NCBI GenBank assembly: GCA_905372155.1
Contig: CAJPNZ010000039.1
Location: 1-24,785 of the forward strand
Reading direction: 5' to 3'
Source of the DNA: Propionibacteriaceae bacterium
GTDB taxonomy: Bacteria > Actinomycetota > Actinomycetes > Propionibacteriales > Propionibacteriaceae
Length of the DNA stretch: 24,785 nucleotides
Shown here: positions 14,888-24,785 of the stretch, one piece after another
Layout of the letters: every line of letters starts with the position of its first letter
How positions within the stretch are numbered: position 1 is the stretch's first letter
Program-made: the position numbers and the translations under genes
The notes under the pieces: model-generated
The model's database searches: none
What the model saw: the letters and a program-made list of their open reading frames with translations, nothing else
Told to the model about the DNA's origin: nothing

Positions 14888-14893
14888 TAAACT
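14888..14893 (+). promoter_or_regulatory. ilvD: possible -10 element of ilvD
   Basis: TAAACT fits the actinobacterial TANNNT pattern. It is the most AT-rich hexamer in the GC-rich 182-base gap and lies about 28 bases before the ilvD ATG. No good -35 is seen at 16-18 bases. The leader would be too short for a branched-chain leader-peptide attenuator, and I saw none. Confidence 0.3.
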
Positions 14894-14921
14894 GGGCGGG
14901 TTCGACGCATGAAGGAGAGAC

Positions 14922-16766
14922 ATGCCCGCGCTTCGTTCCCGCACGTCCACCCACGGCCGAAACATGGCCGGCGCCCGCGCGCTCTGGCGAGCCACGGGCA
15001 TCACCGATTCTGATTTCGGCAAACCCATCGTTGCGGTCGCGAACTCCTTCACCCAGTTCGTTCCCGGTCACGTCCACCTGCGCGACACGGGAAAACTCGT
15101 CTCGGAGTCCATCAGGCAGGCCGGGGCCGTGGGGCGCGAGTTCAACACCATCGCAGTCGATGACGGCATCGCCATGGGGCACGGCGGGATGCTGTACTCG
15201 CTGCCGAGCCGCGAGCTGATCGCCGACGCGGTGGAGTACATGGTCAACGCCCACTGCGCCGACGCCCTGGTGTGCATCTCCAACTGCGACAAGATCACCC
15301 CGGGGATGCTGCTGGCCGCGCTCCGGCTCAACATCCCGACGGTGTTCGTCTCCGGCGGGCCCATGGAGGCGGGCAAGGCCATCATCCACGACGGCCAGGC
15401 CGTCACCTCCCTCGATCTCATCAACGCGATGACCGCCGCCGTCGACCCGAACGTCAGTGACGAGGAACTGTGGCGTATCGAGGCCAGCGCCTGCCCGACC
15501 TGCGGGTCGTGTTCCGGGATGTTCACCGCGAACTCCATGAACTGCCTGCTGGAGGCGATCGGACTGGCCCAGCCCGGTAACGGCTCCACCCTCGCCACCG
15601 CGGCGGCCCGCCGAGACCTGTTCGTCAACGCGGGCAGGCTCGTCGTCGAGCTGTGCCGCCGCTGGTACGACGAGGACGACGCCTCCGTCCTGCCCCTGTC
15701 GATCGCCACGAAGCCGGCCTTCAGCAACGCCATGCGCCTGGACGTCGCGATGGGCGGATCCACCAACACCGTCCTGCACCTGCTGGCCGCCGCCCAGGAG
15801 GCCGGGGTGGACTTCGGCCAGGACGACATCGACGCCATTTCCCGCGTCACCCCCTGCCTGTCGAAGGTCGCGCCCAACTCGGAGCGCTACTTCATGGAGG
15901 ATGTCCACCGCGCGGGCGGCATCCCCGCCATCCTCGGGGAGCTGCGCCGCGGCGGGAAACTCGACGAGAACGTCCACGCCGTTCACTCGCCGTCGCTGGA
16001 GCGCTGGCTGGCGGACTGGGACATTCGCGGCGGCAGCGCCACCGAGGCGGCCGTCGAACTGTTCCACGCCGCCCCGGGCGGGGTGCGCACCACCGTACCG
16101 TTCAGCTCCACCAACCGGTGGGAATCCCTCGACCTGGACTCCACCAGCGGCTGCATCCGCTCCGTGGAGCATCCCTACACCACCGACGGTGGCCTGGCGG
16201 TGCTGAGGGGCAACCTCGCACCCGACGGTGCCATCGTCAAGACCGCGGGGGTGCCCGAGCACCAGTGGGAGTTCACCGGAACCGCCTTCGTCACCGAATC
16301 CCAGGAGGAGGCGGTCGAATCCATCCTCGGCAGGAAGGTCAAGGAGGGCGATGTCGTGATCGTCCGCTACGAGGGCCCCAAGGGCGGTCCCGGGATGCAG
16401 GAGATGCTCTACCCGACCTCCTACCTGAAGGGGCTGGGGCTGGGCCCGAAGTGCGCGCTGATCACCGACGGCCGGTTTTCCGGCGGCTCCTCCGGGCTGT
16501 CGATCGGGCACGTCTCGCCGGAAGCCGCCTCGGGGGGGCCGATCGCGTTGGTGCGCACCGGCGACGAGATCACCGTCTCCATTCCCAACCGGTCGATCAC
16601 GCTGAACGTGTCCGACGAGGAACTGGCGGCCCGTCGCGCCGAGTTGGAGGCCGGCAACGGCTACCGCCCCGCAGTCCGACAACGGCAGGTCTCGACCGCG
16701 TTGAGAATCTACGGCTCCCTGGCGCAGTCGGCGGACAAGGGGGCGTCCCGGCGTTTCGACGGTTGA
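14922..16766 (+). CDS. ilvD: dihydroxy-acid dehydratase IlvD
   Basis: This 614-residue iron-sulfur dehydratase of isoleucine, valine and pantothenate synthesis converts 2,3-dihydroxy acids to 2-oxo acids. It is collinear with the E. coli enzyme (616 residues) over its whole length. Cluster cysteines are Cys122 (SNCDKITPG) and Cys194/Cys197 within CPTCGSCSGMFTANSMNCL. The third cysteine near residue 50 that marks [2Fe-2S] relatives is absent (NSFTQFVPGHVH), suggesting the oxygen-sensitive [4Fe-4S] type. The ATG has GAAGGAGAGA just upstream. Its end overlaps the convergent membrane-protein gene by 58 bases. No other ilv gene is in the window. Confidence 0.97.
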   Translation: MPALRSRTSTHGRNMAGARALWRATGITDSDFGKPIVAVANSFTQFVPGHVHLRDTGKLVSESIRQAGAVGREFNTIAVDDGIAMGHGGMLYSLPSRELIADAVEYMVNAHCADALVCISNCDKITPGMLLAALRLNIPTVFVSGGPMEAGKAIIHDGQAVTSLDLINAMTAAVDPNVSDEELWRIEASACPTCGSCSGMFTANSMNCLLEAIGLAQPGNGSTLATAAARRDLFVNAGRLVVELCRRWYDEDDASVLPLSIATKPAFSNAMRLDVAMGGSTNTVLHLLAAAQEAGVDFGQDDIDAISRVTPCLSKVAPNSERYFMEDVHRAGGIPAILGELRRGGKLDENVHAVHSPSLERWLADWDIRGGSATEAAVELFHAAPGGVRTTVPFSSTNRWESLDLDSTSGCIRSVEHPYTTDGGLAVLRGNLAPDGAIVKTAGVPEHQWEFTGTAFVTESQEEAVESILGRKVKEGDVVIVRYEGPKGGPGMQEMLYPTSYLKGLGLGPKCALITDGRFSGGSSGLSIGHVSPEAASGGPIALVRTGDEITVSIPNRSITLNVSDEELAARRAELEAGNGYRPAVRQRQVSTALRIYGSLAQSADKGASRRFDG

Positions 16767-17224
16767 CCACCGCGGCCAAACAGGAAGAAGCTGGCCACCG
16801 CCGCGGCCATCACGGCGAGCCCCGCGGTCGTCATCGCGGGGCTGTGCTCCCACGCCATGGACAGGAGGACGAGGCTGATCATCCCTCCCGTGCCCCAGAT
16901 GAACGCCCAGACGGTGCAGCCGACGACCACGGCCGGCAGATAACGGCGCAGCGGCATCCGAGCGACACCCGCGGCCAGGTTGACCATGGTCTGCAAGCCG
17001 ATGACCAGGAAACTCAGGGTGACCGCGGGTGGGCCCCAGCGGCTCAGCCAAGAGCATCCCACCCGGTAGGGACGGGTTTCCAGCACCCTCCGCCAACGGG
17101 TGTGGCTCGTGCCCGCGACGACTCCGCGTCCGATCCAGTAGGTGCCGTTGGAACGCACCATGACGATGCAGAATAGGGTCAGGATCGTCAGCCCGTAGGG
17201 CAGGTTCCAGTCCTGTGGATGCAT
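16709..17224 (-). CDS. DedA-like (SNARE-associated/VTT) membrane protein
   Basis: This 171-residue hydrophobic protein has about four transmembrane segments. The central WLSRWGPPAVTLSFLVIGLQ followed by MVNLAAGVARMPLRRYLPA matches the DedA/VTT core pattern of a re-entrant loop and a conserved glycine/arginine section. DedA proteins are linked to membrane lipid scrambling and membrane potential; the function here is unknown. The N-terminus is shorter than in typical DedA proteins of about 200 residues. The ATG has an AGAGGA-type ribosome binding site. The 3' end overlaps ilvD by 58 bases, tail to tail. A possible iron box lies 25 bases upstream of its start. Confidence 0.72.
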   Translation of the reverse strand: MHPQDWNLPYGLTILTLFCIVMVRSNGTYWIGRGVVAGTSHTRWRRVLETRPYRVGCSWLSRWGPPAVTLSFLVIGLQTMVNLAAGVARMPLRRYLPAVVVGCTVWAFIWGTGGMISLVLLSMAWEHSPAMTTAGLAVMAAAVASFFLFGRGGQPSKRRDAPLSADCAREP

Positions 17225-17248
17225 CGGGTCCTCTCGGGTCGGGAGGCA

Positions 17249-17267
17249 ACAGCTTAGGGCAACCTAA
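17249..17267. promoter_or_regulatory. possible DtxR/IdeR-type iron box
   Basis: The 19-mer matches the DtxR/IdeR consensus TTAGGTTAGSCTAACCTAA at 14 of 19 positions by my count. It also contains the shorter perfect repeat TTAGG-GCAA-CCTAA (17254-17267). It lies 25 bases upstream of the minus-strand DedA-like gene and about 140 bases upstream of the plus-strand YbjN-like gene, so the DedA-like gene is the likelier target. No iron-uptake gene is adjacent, which lowers confidence. Confidence 0.35.
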
Positions 17268-17407
17268 ACACAATGGCCAGAGGCCGGTTTCTCCTCTCGC
17301 CCCGTTACAGGAGCTCGTCTGTGATCGGGACCTCGAAATTCAGCAGTTCCCCTGTTGACGCGATCTCTGAATGCGGTTTGCTAGGTTGATTCCCGGAGGT
17401 GGGCTGC

Positions 17408-18268
17408 ATGGCTGATATTGAAGATTTTGATCTGGACAGGACCACCAAGCAGGCATGGGACGATTTCACCGAGAGACTCGCCGATGTCCTGTCCGTGATG
17501 GATGCCAGTGCCGATCTGACCATTTCCGCAGTCAATGGTGGGGAGACCGACGAGTCCCCGCCCGCCGTGCGTTTCTCGGCCGTGGAACCGGGAGTGATCG
17601 AGGCCGTTCTGGTCGGTGTCGATTCGCCTCGACTCGCAGAACTCGGGTGGATCTCCTCACCCCGCGGGGCCACGGCCCGCAGGGATCAGGAGGAGGTCAC
17701 CGAACTGGCGAACCTCACCACTACCACCATGACCGAGGTGGTCGGTGTGCTGCACCCGATCTTCCTGGAACCCGATCAGCTGGCGGAGCTGCTGACCGCC
17801 CGGGAGAGCAACCCGGCCCAACCCGTGCCCGGGGCCTACGGCGTGGTGCTTCCCAACAGCCAGGCCCAGCTCGACGCCATCGTCGACGCGGAGCTGGAGA
17901 AAATGTTCGGACACCCGGCGCTGCGCAACGCAGCGGGTGAGGTTGCCATCAGAGTCGGTTCCACCATGGTTTTCTGCCGCTCCACCCCGGACTTCAAGGA
18001 GCTGGTGTTGTTCGCGGCTCTCGTGCACGACGTCAGCGGACGTTCCCGGGCCTGCGAGGTACTCAACGACCTGAACGTGGAATCCCGCTACTGCCGTTTC
18101 GCTCTGCACCGGGACCGAGTGTTCGTGCAGGTCTCGGTGCCTGCCCGACCATTCGTTCCCCAGCACCTGAGGCAAGCCCTCGAATCCATCTCCCAGGTTG
18201 CTGACGGCATCGACGATGACCTGGCGCACAAACTTGGTGGACGCACCACCTTCCCGACCGCAGGCTGA
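17408..18268 (+). CDS. YbjN-domain protein
   Basis: This is a 286-residue soluble protein with no signal peptide or membrane segment. The C-terminal half, about residues 190-255 (FKELVLFAALVHDVSGRSRA, then an ALHRDRVFVQVSVPARPFVP segment), has the look of the YbjN fold, related to type III secretion chaperones and common in actinobacteria with unknown function. The N-terminal half (about 1-95) looks like a separate alpha/beta domain rich in acidic residues. I prefer the ATG at 17408 because CGGAGG (17394-17399) stands at correct distance; the in-frame GTG at 17399 overlaps that site. It stands alone, 27 bases upstream of the flavin-fold gene. Confidence 0.65.
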   Translation: MADIEDFDLDRTTKQAWDDFTERLADVLSVMDASADLTISAVNGGETDESPPAVRFSAVEPGVIEAVLVGVDSPRLAELGWISSPRGATARRDQEEVTELANLTTTTMTEVVGVLHPIFLEPDQLAELLTARESNPAQPVPGAYGVVLPNSQAQLDAIVDAELEKMFGHPALRNAAGEVAIRVGSTMVFCRSTPDFKELVLFAALVHDVSGRSRACEVLNDLNVESRYCRFALHRDRVFVQVSVPARPFVPQHLRQALESISQVADGIDDDLAHKLGGRTTFPTAG

Positions 18269-18283
18269 CCAGGCGTGGACCAT

Positions 18284-18289
18284 TAGAGT
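18284..18289 (+). promoter_or_regulatory. possible -10 of a leaderless transcript
   Basis: TAGAGT ends six bases before the ATG at 18296, the spacing expected when transcription starts at the start codon itself. There is no purine-rich ribosome binding site (the bases before ATG are TTCTCCC). No good -35 is seen. This fits a leaderless mRNA, which is frequent in actinobacteria. Confidence 0.35.
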
Positions 18290-18295
18290 TCTCCC

Positions 18296-18694
18296 ATGAC
18301 CGAGGTCACGTATTTCGAACGACTGGACGTCCCCGAGCGTCTGCACCTTCTCAGAACCGGGGGCGTCGGGCGCGTGGTCTGGCAGGATGATGATGAAGGC
18401 CTTACCGTGCTTCCCGTCAACTATCGGGTCATCGGTGATTCGGTGGTTTTCCGCACCAGTGCGGCATCGACACTGGTGCGCCTGACGAGACCCACGAGGG
18501 TCGCGTTCCAGGTGGATGAAATCGACCGCGCCACCGCGGTCGGGTGGTCGGTGCTGGTCCGTGGAATGAGTGGCACCTGCAAGGTGCGCGATGTCGTCAG
18601 TTTCCTGCCGCGGGATCCGGCCATCGGCGTGGCGGTGAGGATCGAAGAGGTGACGGGCCGGGTGATGTCCGGCAATCCAGTTCCCCAGAGTTGA
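18296..18694 (+). CDS. pyridoxamine 5'-phosphate oxidase-like flavin-fold protein
   Basis: This 132-residue single-domain split-barrel protein has the pattern of small actinobacterial PNPOx-like proteins: an N-terminal helix (ERLHLLRTGGVGRVVW), then the strands LTVLPVNYRVIGDSVVFRTS, VAFQVDEIDRATAVGWSVLV and a late VRIEEVTGRVM. Members bind FMN or F420, or serve as heme or stress-related proteins; neither cofactor nor substrate can be read here. It precedes a universal stress protein gene by 11 bases. PNPOx-like and Usp genes often sit together in dormancy and hypoxia regulons of actinobacteria, so a stress role is plausible. Confidence 0.8.
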   Translation: MTEVTYFERLDVPERLHLLRTGGVGRVVWQDDDEGLTVLPVNYRVIGDSVVFRTSAASTLVRLTRPTRVAFQVDEIDRATAVGWSVLVRGMSGTCKVRDVVSFLPRDPAIGVAVRIEEVTGRVMSGNPVPQS

Positions 18695-18705
18695 GGAGGA
18701 AGACA

Positions 18706-19574
18706 ATGGAGGACCGCAAACTTGTGGTTGTGGGCGTCGACGGCAGCGAGGACGGATTGAGGGCCGTCAAGTACGGGGCCAGCTTCGCCGTGGAGACCGA
18801 TGGCGAGTTGCTTCTGGTGCACGCCGTGGACGACGCCATGTTGGCAGGAGCGTGGGGGGTGGTCTACGACCCCGAGGTGCTGCAGAACGCGGGAGCCAGC
18901 GCAAACGAGGCCGCAGCCGCCAGGGCCCGTGAGATCGGCCTTCCGGAGGATCGCATTCGCACCGAGGTTGTCCTCGGTTCGCCCGGCGGGGTGCTCGGAC
19001 GACTCAGCGAGGTGGCGGATCTGATCGTCGTGGGCCGGCGTTCCGTCTCCGGGCTGGAACGCATGTTCGTCGGTTCCACCAGCGTCTCCGTGGTCGCCAG
19101 CTCACGCTGTCCGGTGCTGGTGATCTCCGCCGCCGCGCATCCACAGGACGTCGGGAACAAGAAACTGATCGGGGTCGGGCTCAACACCAGCCGGGTGAAC
19201 CACTCCACCCTGGCGGCTGGCTTCGAACAGGCGCAGCTGCTCGGTGCCCGACTCGAGATTGTCCACGCGCTGCAACCCCCCATCGGGCTGTTCGGCCCGA
19301 AACTCGGACCCGCCGACCTGGAGGAGCTGATCCGTTTCACCCGGGGCGGCATCGAGGCGATGGCCTCGGAACAGACCAAGACCTTCCCCGAGGTGCCCTA
19401 CGAGGTGGTCGTGGTGGCGGCCACCCCGATCAACGAGTTCGTCACCCGCTCCGAGAGCTACGACCTGTTGGTGCTCGGCGCCGGCGAGGAGGCCATCCCG
19501 GGATTCGGGCTGGGCGGCCTGTTGCGCGGCCTGATGGCCCATTCGCTGTGTCCGCTGTACATCACCCACGGTAA

Positions 19575-19578
<4 letters not shown>
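18706..19578 (+). CDS. tandem universal stress protein (UspA family)
   Basis: This 290-residue protein carries two Usp domains, about 1-142 and 150-290. The first starts LVVVGVDGSEDGLRAVKYG and ends with VGRRSVSGLERMFVGSTS, an ATP-binding signature of the G-2X-G-9X-G-S type in which the second glycine is a serine. The second domain's loop (LGAGEEAIPGFGLGGLL) is degenerate and may not bind ATP. Tandem Usp proteins in mycobacteria and relatives are induced by hypoxia, nitric oxide and stationary phase. GAGGAGGA lies just before the ATG at 18706; a longer open frame upstream overlaps the previous gene and lacks a start signal. The stop overlaps the hrpA start (GTGA). Confidence 0.9.
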
Positions 19579-23375
<3,797 letters not shown>

Positions 23376-23382
23376 TGGTCGG

Positions 23383-24222
23383 GTGCCAGACACCACAGAT
23401 GACCTGATGCAGCTCTTCGACCTCGTCGAGGTCGGCAAGGGAAAGTTCCGGGGCCCGCAGCCGGACACCCAGTGGCAGCGGCTGTTCGGTGGGCAGGTGA
23501 TGGCGCAGAGTCTCGTGGCCGCGATGCGGACCGTTCCCGAGAACCGGGTGGTGCACTCGCTGCACGGGTATTTCCTGCGGCCCGGCAGCCGCGAGGAGCC
23601 GTTGCGGTTCGGGGTGGAGCACGTCCGGGACGGCCGCACCTTCTCGGCGCGCCGGGTGATCACCCGCCAGCACGACGACGTGATCTTCGACCTGAACGTC
23701 TCCTTCCAGGAACCGGAGGAGGGACTCAGCCATTCGGCGGTCCAACCCGAGTCGGTGGCCGCACCCGAGGACTCCTCACCGCTGGGGCAGGTGTTGGAGG
23801 AGCGGTTCGGGGCCCCGATCCGAATGCTGTCGGAGTGGGACGCCCTCGACGTGCGGCTGGCCTCCACCCCGGTGCCGAGCCAGAACGGTGGAGTGATGCG
23901 GGCCTGGGTGCGCACCCAGGACGCCATGCCGGAGGATCCGCGCCTGCATGCGGCCGTGCTGGCCTACCTGACGGATCTGCTGCTGCTCAGCGTCTCCACC
24001 GTGCAGCACGAGGTGGAGTTCCTGTCCCCGAACCTGCAGACCGCCTCCATCGATCACGCGATGTGGTTCCACCGCCCGGCCCGCTGCGACCGGTGGCTGC
24101 TCTACGACATGGTCTCGCCTTCGGCCTCCGGGGCTCGGGGGTTCTGCCAAGGCAGGTTGTTCCAGGACGGGAGGCTGGTGGCCTCCTGCGCCCAGGAAGG
24201 GCTGATTCGGCTCCTCGGGTGA
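23383..24222 (+). CDS. tesB: acyl-CoA thioesterase II (TesB)
   Basis: This 279-residue double-hotdog thioesterase hydrolyses medium- to long-chain acyl-CoA. The catalytic set of the E. coli enzyme (Asp204, Thr228, Gln278) matches Asp198 (AYLTDLLLL), Ser222 (TASIDHAMWFHRP) and Gln271 (SCAQEGLIR). The first hotdog has LFGGQVMAQSLVAA and VHSLHGYFLRPG. I chose the GTG at 23383, eight bases after the hrpA stop, because it gives the usual short N-terminus before the LFDL segment and fits a leaderless start; an ATG at 23407 would remove eight residues and also lacks a ribosome binding site. The much longer open frame upstream overlaps hrpA and is not coding. Confidence 0.93.
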   Translation: MPDTTDDLMQLFDLVEVGKGKFRGPQPDTQWQRLFGGQVMAQSLVAAMRTVPENRVVHSLHGYFLRPGSREEPLRFGVEHVRDGRTFSARRVITRQHDDVIFDLNVSFQEPEEGLSHSAVQPESVAAPEDSSPLGQVLEERFGAPIRMLSEWDALDVRLASTPVPSQNGGVMRAWVRTQDAMPEDPRLHAAVLAYLTDLLLLSVSTVQHEVEFLSPNLQTASIDHAMWFHRPARCDRWLLYDMVSPSASGARGFCQGRLFQDGRLVASCAQEGLIRLLG

Positions 24223-24241
24223 GCCGGATCAGGGATGGCGG

Positions 24242-24785
24242 TCAGGCGGCGGCCTGGTATTCGCGCATCTTGGCCAGGGCGAGGCGCTCGATCTGGCGGA
24301 CCCGTTCGGCGGTGATCCCCCAGTGCTGCCCGATGTCGGCCAGTTTGGCCTGGCGTCCGTCGAGGAGGCCGTAACGGCGCCGCACCACGTCGGCGGAGCG
24401 GTCGTCGAGGGCGGAGAGCATCCCGTCGAGGCGGGCGCGTTCCTCCGCGTCAAGCACTACCTCGTCCGGGCCGGGGGCGGTTTCGCGGGCGATCAGGTCG
24501 CCGAGCGCGGTGTCGCCGTCGGCCTCGACGGGAGCGTCGAGGGAGACGTGGTCGCGGGCGTAGCGGATCAGGTCGATGACCTTCTCCTCGGCCAGGTTCA
24601 GTTCATCGGCGATCTCGCCGACCTCGGGTTCGCGGCCCAGGGCGCGTTCTAGGTTGCGGCGCACCGCGGAGACCTGGTTGACCTGTTCGGCCACGTGCAC
24701 AGGCAGGCGCACGATGCGGCCCTGCTGGGCGATGCCGCGGGAGATGGCCTGCCGCACCCACCAGGTGGCGTAGGTGGAGAACTTG
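24242..24785 (-). CDS. sigma-70 family RNA polymerase sigma factor, group 2 (SigB/HrdB-like), 5' end outside window
   Basis: About 180 C-terminal residues are visible and the frame is open to the right edge. It begins in region 2 (KFSTYATWWVRQAISRGIAQ, which contacts the -10 element), continues through region 3 (RLPVHVAEQVNQVSAVRRNL to SLDAPV), and ends with region 4 including the -35-binding helix-turn-helix LADIGQHWGITAERVRQIERLALAKM. RLPVHVAEQVNQV differs from the highly conserved R-I-P-V-H-M stretch of primary sigma factors, and the tail ends AKMREYQAAA, so a non-essential group 2 sigma is likelier than the housekeeping SigA. It is convergent with tesB, with 19 bases between stops and no clear terminator. 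Confidence 0.88.
   Translation of the reverse strand, partial: KFSTYATWWVRQAISRGIAQQGRIVRLPVHVAEQVNQVSAVRRNLERALGREPEVGEIADELNLAEEKVIDLIRYARDHVSLDAPVEADGDTALGDLIARETAPGPDEVVLDAEERARLDGMLSALDDRSADVVRRRYGLLDGRQAKLADIGQHWGITAERVRQIERLALAKMREYQAAA

Noticed and set aside
14838..17273. 811-codon minus-strand open frame opposite ilvD and overlapping the DedA-like gene
   Set aside because: Antisense shadow of ilvD caused by codon bias; the real minus-strand gene here is the 171-codon DedA-like one in another frame.
17355..17387. TTGACG ... TAGGTT as promoter of the YbjN-domain gene
   Set aside because: The spacer is 21 bases, too long for a standard sigma-70 promoter, and no better -10 lies at 16-18 bases.
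24223..24241. Bidirectional terminator between tesB and the sigma factor gene
   Set aside because: The 19-base gap has no convincing self-complementary stem and no T-rich tract on either strand.

Overview
The window is GC-rich, strongly codon-biased actinobacterial DNA. A system II (Ccs) cytochrome c maturation set next to nrfHA, a group 2 sigma factor, leaderless-type starts and a possible DtxR/IdeR-like box fit an actinobacterium that can live without oxygen. Propionibacteriaceae (Arachnia or Tessaracoccus type) is my best guess, made from protein style only. Genes are densely packed, many with ATGA/GTGA overlaps. I saw no rRNA, tRNA, CRISPR array, insertion sequence or prophage.

Region 1 (about 300-7721) is a catabolic cluster. 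One plus-strand operon encodes a CoA-acylating aldehyde dehydrogenase, a short citrate-synthase-fold lyase, a ThDP enzyme, a TIM-barrel isomerase/dehydratase, a quinate/shikimate dehydrogenase with an NAD-type pocket, and a TetR regulator. A type I 3-dehydroquinate dehydratase (aroD) converges on it. A promoter at 305-333 is followed by an inverted repeat over the predicted transcription start. Read in reverse gene order, the five enzymes match the logic of inositol catabolism (IolG, IolE, IolD, acylating dehydrogenase, C-C lyase). They would convert quinate through 3-dehydroquinate, a 1,2-dione, a homocitrate semialdehyde and homocitryl-CoA to acetyl-CoA plus 2-oxoglutarate without oxygen. 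This is inference, but it uses every gene and closes the carbon balance (7 = 2 + 5). It is the main candidate for an undescribed system here.

Region 2 (about 7722-14739) is a respiratory nitrite ammonification unit. It holds nrfH, nrfA, a TPR membrane protein, ccdA, resB, ccsB (resC) and a ResA-like thioredoxin. The first heme motif of NrfA is CXXCH instead of the classical CXXCK, which fits the presence of only an ordinary Ccs maturation system.

Region 3 (about 14740-24785) is mostly housekeeping: ilvD; a convergent DedA-like membrane protein with a possible iron box; a YbjN-domain protein; a PNPOx-like flavin-fold protein; a tandem universal stress protein; the HrpA helicase; TesB thioesterase; and, on the minus strand, a sigma-70 factor cut by the right edge.
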